A stretch of DNA of 64,000 nucleotides from Dimorphilus gyrociliatus (taxonomy: Eukaryota > Annelida > Polychaeta > Dinophilidae): assembly GCA_904063045.1 (NCBI GenBank), contig CAJFCJ010000019.1, positions 2,309,700-2,373,699 of the forward strand, written 5' to 3'. Positions 34,065 through 45,648 of the stretch are shown here, in pieces. Under the pieces are notes generated by a model. The model had not been told where the DNA came from, did not search any database, and worked only from the letters and a program-made list of their open reading frames with translations. Position numbers and translations under genes: made by a program. Position 1 is the first letter of the stretch. Every line of letters starts with the position of its first letter.

Positions 34065-37000
34065 ATGAGGATAACTATTATATTGTTAGGTCTATTTACC
34101 ATTGTCTCCATGAGATCAAGTAGGAGAAAGAATTATAAACCTAAAGCAAAACCTGAAGAAGTGAATTTTAATCCGGATAAGGCATTTACAATTGGTGTTA
34201 TAATTCCCAATTCTGTTTCAACGTCGAGAGTACCGCAAGAAAAAACTGATATTAGATCGGCTATTGAACTTTTTAACAGGAAATATGATAAGTTGCTCAA
34301 ATCGACTACTTTGCAGTTCGTTTTTAAAGACATTCAAGGAAATTTGAATACACCAGAATTGTACAGGACAATGTGCGGGAAAAATGGTTTACTTAAAAAT
34401 AAGATAAATGCGATTTTGTATATAGAAAATTTACTCTCTAAAAAATCGACTGGCCAACAACCATATTCTCAGCAGTTATTGAATATTGCTAATTTTTATC
34501 AAATACCAATTTTAACTTGGGATTTAACCGGAACTCTTCAGGTAAGTTTAAAATTTAAATAGAGGAAGACTTATACATTTCGACAAGAGAGCTTTTACTC
34601 AATCACACTTTTAGGCCAACAAAGACCGTCTAATGCTACAGTTGACGCCGTCCCTCGCTCAGCAGGCACAAGCAATGCTCCATCTCCTCAAACGATATAA
34701 CTGGCGTTCTTTCGCCATCGTTACGGGTCGTCTATACGGTTATGATAGATTTTCTACAGCTTTAATGGATCTAATTCGGGTCGATGACGAATTGTAGGTA
34801 TATTTTGAGAAACCCTTAGGACAAACTATAATAACCAACACCAACGTCTATTTATCGAACTAAAAAAATTGTTATAATCTTTCAGCGAGACCATGGAAAT
34901 GTTAACTAAGATTCATATATTATCATTTAAAAGCCTATTGCACGTTAAAGAGGAGCTGGGGAGGATAGCTACTGTAAAAGCAAGAGTAATGCTCATTTAT
35001 TCATCTAGGTATAATCAAATACCCTAGAACATTTATTTAGTTAAATAGATAAAAAATTACTTAGTCTCCCTTATGCTTCTATTTTTATCTTTAAAGAGAG
35101 GAAGCGACGCAAATATTCGACGTCGCCAGCGAAATGGGAATCACTGGTAAAAATTATGTATGGATAGCAGCCAAATGCGTTATATCCAGAACTAGACAAC
35201 TAAACGAAAATAATCCAGTCATGCTCGAATTTGACCACGTAAAATTCCCACCTGGAATGTTTGGTAAGTTTTTTTTAGATACACAAGCTGCTTATAAAGC
35301 CTAGTCTTGCAACTTTCTTCTTTTCCTCTTTAACCTTTATGATTAAACTTGGCTCAAAAAAGTCCAATTTTTTCCCTTCTGTTATAGCTATTCACTTTGC
35401 CGATAGTAGAGAGCACCAAAAGAAATATATCAGGAAAGGTCTATCACTATGGGTGAAAGCAGTTTTACACTTGCATCGGAATGCTCGTCTAAAAGGATTG
35501 AAGCTTCGCCCTCCATATAACTGTAGCTATAATGAAGGAAACGTATGGAAGTACGGCCATTTCATATTCGATTCTATGCTAGATAACGATATATGGCCAA
35601 ACGACACTAGTCTCATTATGAAACCTTTTTCTATGTCCGACGATGGATCTTTGAGAGAAACCAAGTTGGATATTTTAAATTTAGGACCGAATAATGAGCG
35701 AAATGAAAGGCAATGGACCACTGTTGGCGAGTGGAATTCTACTGAAAATAAATTGAAAATGAAAGATATTACATGGCCCGGTGAGGCTGCGGCGCCACCC
35801 ATTGGCCGACCTGAAAAGTATGAACTGAAAATTGTTACTCTAGATGAGAAGCCGTATGTAGTCTATAGTGATCCAGATCCTAACTTTGGTACCTGCCCAC
35901 CAATGGCGGTTTTATGCAGAATTGCTCCGGAAAATGAAACGAAAGGCGTCGCTAATGCAACAGCAAATCCGAAATTATATCAATGCTGCTCTGGGCTATG
36001 CATTGATCTTCTCAAGATGTTATCGGAAAAAATGCACTTCAATTTCGAACTCTTCCAAGTTTCTGACGCAAAATGGGGAGCATATGACAAAATTAACAAT
36101 GAATGGAACGGCCTAATCAAGGATATATTAGACGGCAAAGCTGATATGGTTGTCACTTCTTTAAAGATCAATCCTGAACGGTCACGTGCAATAGATTTTA
36201 GCGTGCCATTTCTCGAAACTGGAATAACGATAATTGTAGCTGTGCGAGACGGTGTTATATCACCTACGGCCTTTCTCGGTTGGTAACGTTAAGTGATATA
36301 ATTTTTCGCTAATTTTGTTTAAAAACAATATCATAATAATCTCTGTCTTTCTTTATAAATTGGTTCATATATCTTACTCTTCCTTCCTCTTCTCTTGCTA
36401 TATCTGTCCGTCTTTCTTTTTTTTTCTTTCCTGTCTTTTTCTATATAAATATGTCAATATTTATGTATAAACTGTAATATTTGTAATGCTTATGATATAT
36501 ATATTCGATTATTCTAAAGCCGTCATTTGATATTGACAGAACCTTATGATTATCCATCCTGGTGCTTAATCCTAATATTTAGTGTGCACGCTTCCGGGGC
36601 AGCCATATTCATTTTTGAGTGGTTATCACCCAGCGGATTAGACAAGGGTAGAAAACCGATAGGAGGTAAGCCCGATATAGTTATAAAAAAAAGCGCGACC
36701 GATAATTTGCTCGTTTGTATGCATGACGTTGGCGTGTTTTTGTAATGTATAAGCAATGCTTTTTCCAATTTTTCCCTCATAGAACATCGGTTCTCGTTGT
36801 TTCGAGGTTTTTGGCTTATTTGGGCAATGCTTTTTGGAGCTGCTGTACAAATTGACAACCCCAGAGGCGTGTCCAGCCGATTTTTGGGAAATATCTGGGC
36901 TTTATTCGCTGTTGTTTTCACGGCAAGTTATACTGCTAATCTAGCAGCTTTCATGATTACGAAAGAAGATTATGATCGTTTAAGCGGTATTCAAGACTGG

Positions 37001-38228
37001 AGATTAATGAATCCCAAAGCGCATAAGCCCCCTTTTAAATTTGCTACTGTACCTGATGGAAGTACGGAAACAAATTTGAGAAACAATTATCCAGCTATGT
37101 ACGATTATATGAAACAGTTCAACAGATCTAGGGTAGAGGATGGAGTCAAAGCGGTAAAGGATGGCGATATAAATGCTTTCATATATGATGCTACCGTTTT
37201 AGAATATTTGGCTGGGCAAGATGACGGATGCAAACTGCGAACAGTTGGTGCATGGTATGCAATGACTGGTTATGGAATTGGGTTTCCTAAGGGCTCAAAG
37301 TGGAAAGAAATTGTTAACAAGTACCTACTTCAATTTCAGCACGAGGGTCGAGAATTAGAGCGTCTTCAAAAGTTCTGGCTAGCTGGAGCATGCTCCCTCA
37401 ATAAAGATGAGGGAGAAAGTTCAATGCCATTAGGGATCTTAAACTTTACTTCGGCGTTTATTTTGCTTGCTGGAGGAATGTTTCTTGGTGTTTTACTTTT
37501 ATTACTTGAACACGTTTATTTTAAATTTTTTCGAGCAAAACTTCGAAGATGGGATAAGTGTGGTTGCTGTGGTTTAATTAGTTTGTCAATGGGAAAATCC
37601 TTGACTTTCGAAGAATCAGTTAGAGAAGCATTAACTTTTCAAAAATTACACAAGTGCAACAATGCCATGTGCGATGCCACTCGTTCTAAATTACGTCGTG
37701 AGTTGGACCTAGCGATATATCGAATCAATCGAATGGAAGAACAATTACGGTAAGTAGACCCCTTTGACTTCGGTCCCTTACATAGATCATTCGTTACACT
37801 AGAGTGACTAAAATATATCGATTTTTGAGTGTCGAAGATGAAACCCTTAAATCGACATTTTTTTGTTCGTGTTATGATTTAAATAGATAAAATAAGGCAT
37901 ATTCGTGACTAATGCTCTCAACAGTAACGTATATCATCTTTCTGTTACATTACACAGAAACACCTGCTCTCCAGAATCTTATCAAATGCTAAATGGTAAG
38001 AAAGCATTCTACGCGTCAAAGTCTGAACCGTCGACGCCGGAGCCTTGTCGTAAAGTTCACACATCTCCTCCCCTGGTAAGATATCCCTCTCTAGAAGCTG
38101 GTAAATGGTGTGATCCTACAGAAAGTTCTCACGAAAATGAAAATTATAGTAAATCTGCATTAAAAAAACGTCATAGAGGACTTTGCTACATTCCAATAGA
38201 AGATGTCGAAAAAGAGACTGTGCTTTAA
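34065..38228 (+). CDS. NMDA-type ionotropic glutamate receptor, GluN2-like subunit
   Basis: Postsynaptic glutamate-gated cation channel subunit. Start at 34065 gives a signal peptide (MRITIILLGLFTIVS). Order: amino-terminal domain (34140-35270), S1 with CCSGLCIDLLKMLSEKMHF and SLKINPERSRAIDFSVPF, M1 (PSWCLILIFSVHASGAAIFI), pore loop WLIWAMLFGAAVQIDNPRG, M3 SYTANLAAFMITKED, S2 with VPDGSTETNLRNNYP and FIYDATVLEYLAG, M4 (37440-37520). The S2 Ser-Thr and Asp ligand contacts are those of glutamate-binding GluN2. Two departures: the GluN2 S1 Thr is Lys (36164-36166), and the pore Asn pair is Gly-Ala (36836-36841). The cytoplasmic tail is short and ends ETVL, a class I PDZ ligand. Eight or more exons; the donor after AFL (CTCG/GTTGGT) is weak but the join reads AFLEPYDYPSW. 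Confidence 0.93.
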
Positions 38229-38894
38229 TATAAATAATAATCTACCTATTGTGATATAAACTCTTTTTTAAAACTGACAGATGTTGATGGCATTAAATCT
38301 ATTGTGTGCTAATTCGTAATATCTAAAGTATAAACTTTTAAAATTTTTTTTAACGTATATAGTTTAAATACATATGCTGCATCCTATGTATAGGCTTTAT
38401 TCATTAAATATGTATATAATTTGAAATAACAATAACAAAAACAAAGAATTTTATAAATATATATACATGCAACTTATTTTATGCAACAAATAGATGTAGA
38501 GATATAACATATATTATATTTAAATGTATATATATATTGTATATGTATATATTCCTCTATATAAATTGATTGAGTAAAAGGAAAAAGTGACAAAAATAAA
38601 GATATATCTTTTTGCATATCAAAAATTCACTAAAAATGTAAATTTGACTAAATTTTCTTAAAATGTTAAAAGAGATCAGACATTTAACGTGAAAGCCTTC
38701 AGTTGGTATTTTTTTATAATCATCTCAAGTATTTACAAAATATAAAGCTGTTATTTTTACCTTTCTTTTGTTTTTATATCCTAACGTTCTTTTATATGTA
38801 CCATTTATAAATTTATATGTTAATTCCCGATGGTTCAAGTCCGTTAATATTACTAAGTAATGTCTCTCACCAGGCTATTTATAAGAAGCCTCTT
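38229..38894. other. convergent 3' region, no gene seen
   Basis: AT-rich 3' sequence between the NMDA receptor stop and the stop of the small minus-strand gene. Contains AATAAA-like and TA-rich runs; no coding exon recognised. Confidence 0.5.
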
Positions 38895-39256
38895 TTAACC
38901 CTTTCCAATGTTTCTATATTGCCATTCGGTACTTTCTAATTCTTTGGCTCGCTGACGGAGTATATGCATACGATTCTCGTGTTCTCTATGTTCTACTTCT
39001 TTTTCTGTTTTTAATTTTAAAAATAATGGTTACTAAATCATTTATGCCTTACTATGAATTGTATACTTACTATCACGACTTTCCTCCGAGTCGGGATAGG
39101 GATTAATAAATCGGGGTGCCGGAGGCACTGTTAAACCTGTAATAAACACATGGAAATTAGCATTGATGGTGTTTATTATGTAAGATCAACCATACCTGAT
39201 AGTCCATTCAACTCCAAATCAGACATTTTAAATAAGATCTTCTTTGGGTCAGACAT
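38895..39256 (-). CDS. small conserved-looking coiled-coil protein
   Basis: Three exons encode about 78 aa, beginning MSDPKKILFKMSDLE at 39256 (a second in-frame ATG at 39226 could be used instead). The middle is PPAPRFINPYPDSEESRD and the C-terminal third is a charged helix, HENRMHILRQRAKELESTEW, followed by QYRNIGKG and a stop at 38895. Introns are short with good GT-AG borders and the frame is kept across both, so I believe it is a real gene. I do not recognise it. The C-terminal helix ending E-W-x-Y/F vaguely recalls ANAPC16, but that is a guess. Confidence 0.55.
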
Positions 39257-39674
39257 TTTTCGCTACTTATTACCTATTTTCAAATAAATACACAAGATTT
39301 GTCTACAAATTACACAAATCAGAAATGCAGATGTCGCTGTCGTGGCCAGTTACTATATTGAAAAAAACTACTTCCTGTTCCCGCCAATAGTGAGCTTTAA
39401 ATTATCTGCGTAAAATGATACTAAATTTAATCAAAATAATTCCATTTAAACATATTATTAGTTAAATATAAAGCAATAGTAATAGTGGCAAATTTTGGTT
39501 ATAATTAACGGTATTTATAAGAAAACTTCTTGGAATACTTATATCTCCCCAAGTAAATAGTTACAGTATTAAATAGATTAGAGTGAAACCAGATTTGATA
39601 AATTACATTTTAACATTTTTATTTTTTGAACAAAGAAATTTGAATATAAATTTGTTTCTTTTAAAAAAAATTGT
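39257..39674. other. spacer, no gene seen
   Basis: 418 nt between the start of the small coiled-coil gene and the stop of the mL64 gene, both on the minus strand. Likely the promoter of the former and 3'UTR of the latter. Confidence 0.4.
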
Positions 39675-40606
39675 CTATTTCGTTGTCACTTTATCTTCCG
39701 GAGAAGATTTGGTATTTTTTTCCATCATTGCCTTCATTGACGCTAACAATTTTTCTTGACGTTGTTCTTTCTTTTTTATTTTGCTTATACGTTTTTCTTC
39801 CTCTTCTTTCTCTTCTATCATCTTTATAAATCTAGGATCTCTCGAATCAACCTGTAAAATAATAATATTATCGGTTAAAATAAGAAGGAAAGAGAAAAGC
39901 AAACAAAAAAAAGAGTTTGCAATTAACTCTTATTTCCTTACCTTATAGCCAAAGTAATCGTAAGCTTCCTCAACTAGTTGTTTTTGTTTGTCTCGCCTCA
40001 AATCCTCTTCCTCTTCTACTTTTTCTAATTTCTTTTCGAATTGTGCGATATATTTTGGCATATTCTTTAAGTTTTTGGCTATTTCTTCCTCCCTAAGAAA
40101 ATGAATTATTATATATGAATAAATAAAGCAACTTTACGAATTCAAAATTACTTTTTCAGTTTGGTTGAACGAATCTCATTTTCTTCAGCTAATACAGTAT
40201 TCATTCGCTCAGCTAAAGAGGGCTCCCATATCTGTTCCTCTTCTATTAACTCTTTAAGTTCTTCCTTAGAAGGCCAATGTATGCCTGGATGTATACCGGA
40301 TTTAGATCCGTATTTACCAAACATTCTCATTTTGTGCTGTTTCGTAAAATGTAATTCAAATTCAGGCGAACTAGGCTCCATCACATGAGGTAATCTATCA
40401 CGAAACTTTTTCCTTAAGCCTGAGATGTTCCTCCTGGCAGTTTCTTCATCTACCTCCGGCTTTTCTTCATGAATTGGCCATGCCTGATCCCATAAGACAG
40501 CTTTACGACTTTTCAGCCCTGATCGATGTCGTATAGTTTGTCGAAGAATATATGACAACGAAGTCAGAAGCCGGGATTTATCTAGTGGCACTTGAATTAA
40601 ACGCAT
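39675..40606 (-). CDS. GADD45GIP1: mitochondrial large ribosomal subunit protein mL64 (GADD45GIP1/CRIF1)
   Basis: Mitoribosome component near the exit tunnel, needed for membrane insertion of nascent OXPHOS proteins. Three exons, start ATG 40606 and stop 39675. The basic N-terminus (MRLIQVPLDKSRLLTSLSYI) suits a mitochondrial targeting sequence. Diagnostic motifs are MFGKYGSKSGIHPGIHWPSK (human RLFGRHGAASGVPP-ELWPS), EEQIWEPSLAERM, IAKNLKNMPKYIAQF and AYDYFGYKVDSRDPRF. The C-terminal half is a long charged helix rich in Glu, Lys and Arg. This matches the family throughout. Confidence 0.9.
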
Positions 40607-41753
40607 GTTTTTTATAACACGACTAAGGACATTCGTAAGATCTTCTGCTAATTTCCCGGAAACGGAAATACACGAGCGAAAACTTTAACAGACGAGCAGA
40701 AATTTTTCGTTAACAATTATCTAGAAAAAACTATTTTCTACTTAAAGCCAACAGATAACTCTGTAATTTGAACTTCTGAACAATTCACTATATATAAATT
40801 ATTATTTGCATTTCTACAGTAAGATTATATCTATAGAATTGTGTGTTATATGCCAAGTAACGCTAGAAATAATACATAGTACTTCGAATAAGTCGAACAA
40901 GAGTCTAATCGTCAAAATTCATGATAGATGTACATGCAGATTTTAGAGAATTTAGCAAGTATTAAAACATAGCTAAACTTAATAATAATATTAGAATATA
41001 TAAAGTTTTAAATATATTGCACTAAGTTTATTTGTAAAGCGTTTATAAACGCTTTTTCTTTAGCGACGGACAAGTTTTTATGTGCCGTTTAATGACAATG
41101 TAAGCTTTAGGATTCACATATATAAAAAATTTAATTATTTTATGTTTAAGAAACTGTTTAATATTCTATGCTTTTATGTCGATAAAGCAGCAATTCACTG
41201 TTGTATTGAATCTCGTAATCTAACAATAATCAGTAAATTTTTTATATACAATGCGAAGATTTACAAATCAAAGATTACTACTAGAAAAGCAGCGTTCGTA
41301 GTTACAGGTCCGGTAGGAACTAGGCGATATAGAAAAGAAGATAAATGATGATACAACTGTAATTTATGTTCATCAAGAAGTCACGATTCCTCTCTTTCGT
41401 TGGGTAACTCTCCTTGCATGTTTTACCAAACTTTCAACTTATAGTAATAAAAATATACAAGAAAGAAAGTCAGTAAAAATATTGATATAAGACGAAAGAT
41501 TTATTTTTGTTTTATGATTAGATAGCATTTCTATTTTGGTAATCGTTGAAACAATTTAAAAATATTGATATATTGAACTTTCTAAGCTGTATGTTATCCA
41601 TAATTTGTCTAGGGTATGTATTTATATATATATAAAAAAGCGAAAAAACAACAAAAACATGTAAAGAATTGGCTGTGGGGTCAGGTTTGCAAAAATAAGA
41701 ACACATAAAAAAGGGGGGAAAGAGAGGCAAGGGATAGTCCTGCTAATAAATAA
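40607..41753. other. intergenic, no gene seen
   Basis: 1.15 kb between mL64 and the CENP-H stop. A plus-strand open frame at 41082-41348 has no coding character I can recognise. Contains probable 3'UTR of CENP-H with AT-rich runs near 41610-41640. Confidence 0.45.
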
Positions 41754-43031
41754 CTATATTTCAGATCTTGTAGACATACTTGTGACTTCTTCTTCGTTAG
41801 ATTGAAAATTTTCCAACTTTTCGGCAGCAGTGTCATCCAGGGTTAGCACCAAGTCTACCAGGCCAGCATTATTCACCCACTCCTCTCCGGATTCAATTAC
41901 TAGATTACGAAGAACGTGGCGTAGAACATCATTTTTCCTTGCCTGAACCTCAACCTCATCCTCCGCTCTTTTTACCTCAGCTTGTTGCTCAACATTATGA
42001 GATCGTTCCTGTTGGCTTTTTCGTGCTTCCTCGAGTTGCTTAACCATGTGACGATGAGTAGTACGAATTTCTAATATAAATAAATTAAATTAATTACCCT
42101 ACATCTTAAACCTATCATTTAATTATTGAGACGTACTTTGATTTTTCACTCTAAACTCTCTAATTTCATCACGAATTCTTTGTAAGTTCTTAACGAAAAG
42201 GGGCAATGATTAATGGCATAAACTAAATTGAGGAAACCCTTACTCTCAATTTATCCACTATTTCCAGGGAAACATTAGCAGTTTTATCCATGGCTTTCTT
42301 TAGAGATCTGATTGAAATTATGCAAAAGATCATTTATTTTCAAGTTTTGTTTTCAATAGCTTACAGTTGTAGGTCTTTCTTTTCCTGTTCCTGAGGGTGT
42401 TCGTCAGGAAACAGAATTCCAGTTGATTCGTTTGTATCGGCAGCGTTTTGGACCATACCACTCTTTGCATTTTGTTTTTCTTGAAAAGATTTTAGTTTAT
42501 TCTTCATTTCTTCAATTCTATATTAATGGTAATCAATCTAATGACACTATATTTCAACAAATAATTTTCTTACTCTCTCTTAAGTTCTTCCGGACTCTTT
42601 TCCTCAATATGCTCTAAAAGAGGAACAGATACTTTATCAAGAAAATATTTAATTTATAGTATGTATTATATATATAGTAATATATCAATTAATCAATGAA
42701 ATCTTCTAACAAGTCGACCAAATGCATAGCATTGAATTAATTTTTCATATGAAATATGAAGAACTTCTTTTGCTTTTGATACTCAAAGTGATATTAATTA
42801 TAAAATAAAATTTCATAGCAAAAGTGTCAGTGACTGTGATCAATCGTAATAATTATCGTCAACATATACCTTCATTAGCTTTGCAAAGAGCCTCTAAAAG
42901 TAGTTTTTGAGAGGAAAGATTTTTTAACTGTTGTTCTTTTGTCGCTGAAATGAAGAAGGAAGTTAATAATCGGCAGAGATTGTTTTATATGGGCATATAC
43001 AATTTGCATCTGCTGCTTCAGATGATGCCAT
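41754..43031 (-). CDS. CENPH: centromere protein H (CENP-H)
   Basis: Subunit of the constitutive centromere-associated network (CENP-H/I/K/M), which bridges CENP-A chromatin to the outer kinetochore. About seven exons from the ATG at 43031 to the TAG at 41754, roughly 230 aa, almost all coiled coil. The C-terminal signature HVLRNLVIESGEEWVNNAGL, then VDLVLTLDD, matches human HVFQNLILGSKVNWAEDPAL, EIVLQLEKN. A further match is LLEHIEEKSPEELKREIEEM against SMVDASEEKTPEQIMQEK. CENP-H evolves fast and is missing in many animals, so the call rests on the C-terminal motif and overall layout. Divergent from RBM22. Confidence 0.75.
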
Positions 43032-43328
43032 TTTTTTGGTGGTCACTGATTCTGATATCGCTCAAACGTTATTTTTCTGGTTTTTCCTGAAATTTTAGTC
43101 TTTTTTATTAAACCAGAATTTAATATATTCGATTTTTTATCGTATAAAATAGTTCATCGAAATTTATCTCCTATTTACAGAACAAACGTGGGTAAAAAAA
43201 ATAAGTACACTTGGTTTCAACCAAATTTGGCAGAACTTTTCGACGATAGTGCCCTCTATTAAACTTGATATGAGAGAGAAACTGGTAGAGGTTTTGCGTA
43301 GTGTTTTATTCACACCAAACGCTTCAAA

Positions 43329-44786
43329 ATGGCGATGTCAAAGAGCGCTAATAATTATAACCGGCAAAATTGGGAAGAATCTGTGAGTTTCATTATTTAA
43401 ATAGCTTTAGATTGAATCTTTAATTGTTTGTTCCCGTTGACAGGAATTTCCGATTCTCTGCCAAACATGCTTAGGTGATAATCCATACATTAGAATGGTA
43501 AGTGAAAGACTGTTATAAACTTCTTATTGTTAATTAAACGCCTCACTTTTAGATGAAAGAAAGATATGGCAAGGAATGTAAAATTTGTCAACGACCTTTT
43601 ACTGTATTTCGATGGTGTCCAGGAGCTCGAATGCGCTTTAAGAAAACAGAAATTTGTCAAACTTGCAGTAAAATTAAAAATATATGCCAAACATGCCTTT
43701 TAGATTTGGAGTTTGGCTTACCTGTTCAAGTAAGAGACCAGGCACTTAAGGTGTCAAATGAAATGCCAAAGTCAGATGTGAATCGCGAATTTTATGCCCA
43801 AAACATGGAAAGAGCTATGTCAGAAAGTGGAGATGGAACTGTTCCACCTGGGGAACTTGGAAAAGCTCAAGCACCATCTGATATGCTGTTAAAATTAGCT
43901 CGAACTACTCCGTACTATAAAAGAAACAGACCGCACGTATGCTCATTCTGGGTTAAGGGTGAATGCAAGAGAGGCGAGGAATGTCCTTATAGGTTGGTGT
44001 TCTCAATTGTGTTAAAACGTGAAACCCTTCTAAAAACTTTTTTTTAATAGACACGAGAAACCTACTGATCCAGAAGATCCATTAAGCGATCAGAATATCA
44101 GGGACCGATTTTACGGTGTAAATGACCCTGTTGCAGATAAGCTATTAAAACGCTATGAAGGGATGCCAAAATTGGACCCTCCTGAAGACAAGACGATTAC
44201 AACACTATATATTGGTGGACTACCCGAAGGAACAACTGAAGATAATTTGAGAGATCACTTTTATCAATTTGGAGAGATCCGATCTATTACAATAGTTGCA
44301 AAGCAACAATGTGCTTTTGTACAATTTACTTCACGAATAGCTGCTGAAAAAGCCGCTGAAAAATCATTCAATAAAGTTATCATCCATGGACAACGAGTCA
44401 ACATCAAATGGGGTAGATCTCAGGCTCAGGCTCAGACAGCAATTGAAGATAAGGTTCGTGAAGGACGCAAATTAGACCCTGTTCCTGGTCTTCCTAACGT
44501 ACTACCAATACCAGAGGATTTAACTAGTAATTTCTTTAATCTTGGAAATCAAGCTCCTGGCCCCAGACTACCTCAGCCACCTCAGCCTGGTTTAGCAATG
44601 ACAATGATACCACCGATGAGTGGTCAACAACCATTGTTTTCCAATTTTATGCCCGCACCAAGACCACTAACAGTTCATTATCCATCACAAGATCCGAACA
44701 GAATGGGACAATCGGCAACGGCTGCTCCACCTGTTCCCGGATCTTCAGCTACTATTCCATCCGAACCACCAGCTGCAACTGAATAA
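43329..44786 (+). CDS. RBM22: pre-mRNA splicing factor RBM22 (Cwc2 family)
   Basis: Spliceosomal protein that contacts U6 snRNA and the catalytic core. Start ATG at 43329. Exon 1 reads [20 protein letters not shown]. The zinc-binding N-terminal region has [20 protein letters not shown] and [20 protein letters not shown]; then comes the CCCH finger [20 protein letters not shown]. The RRM (about 44190-44420) has [15 protein letters not shown] and CAFVQFTSR, followed by [13 protein letters not shown] and a Pro/Gly/Met-rich tail with [11 protein letters not shown]. Very similar to human RBM22 over its whole length. Divergent from CENP-H. Confidence 0.97.
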
Positions 44787-45648
44787 CTTAAATCTTGTTT
44801 ATATACTTCAAGTAATAGTAGTCATATATCTTTGCATTAATGCTCTCAGTTATGAAGTTTACTAAGAAAAGTTAAATATACAAAATATGCATATTGCATA
44901 CGTAAGCCTAGACATTTATGCAATGAACTTGAATTTCTAATTATTTATATAGAAATAGGCGTCAATTTCCCATCAGAAAAGTCTACGAATTGATTAATAA
45001 GTACATATTACGACTGATCATTAAATCTACTCACTTTTCTTGGAAGTTGACTCATATAATCTTTTATATTGGTTTGTGAAAACGTCTACTTTAAATAGAA
45101 GCTACATTCCTTAATAGCATACTAAAAGTTCATTAATAGGCGAATGGAAGATTTGTTAGCGTTTAAGTAATAAGATAAAGCTAGAGAAACATAGAAGTAA
45201 CATTTCCTTAAAGGATGGTTGTATGACCTCAACCTAGTTTTTAGATTGTAAATTCTTGCAAATCACTGTAATTATGACTATCCTAACGACATTGTTAAAT
45301 ATACGACATCTAATATTACACAACCGCTTTTTACTGTCAACAAATCAATAATTTGTTTTACTATATCAAGGGTATTGAGGGAAAAAGTAGCTTAATAATT
45401 GAAAGGGAGAACTCTTTCGACTAACTCGTGTGATTGCAAAATGGATTTATCTTCAATCGTTTAAAGAATCATAAGTTTTATGCTTTATTTACTTTCATGC
45501 GTCTATGCTATCATTGTAGTCTGTAATGCGTATTGATTTACGATGTTTAGTACTAAATCTACATCAACATTGAAAAGAAAGTACATTGAGTATACTCTCC
45601 AGTATTTAAATAGTTAACAAATACTTTCATTTAATTAATTAGAAATCA
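44787..45648. other. intergenic, no gene seen
   Basis: 862 nt of AT-rich sequence between RBM22 and the RING gene, same strand. No coding exon or structural RNA recognised. Confidence 0.5.

Noticed and set aside
38815-38850. GGTTCAAGTCC, a tRNA B-box-like word
   Set aside because: No A-box, acceptor stem or cloverleaf can be built around it.
41082-41348. 88-codon plus-strand open frame
   Set aside because: No recognisable features and no neighbouring exons.
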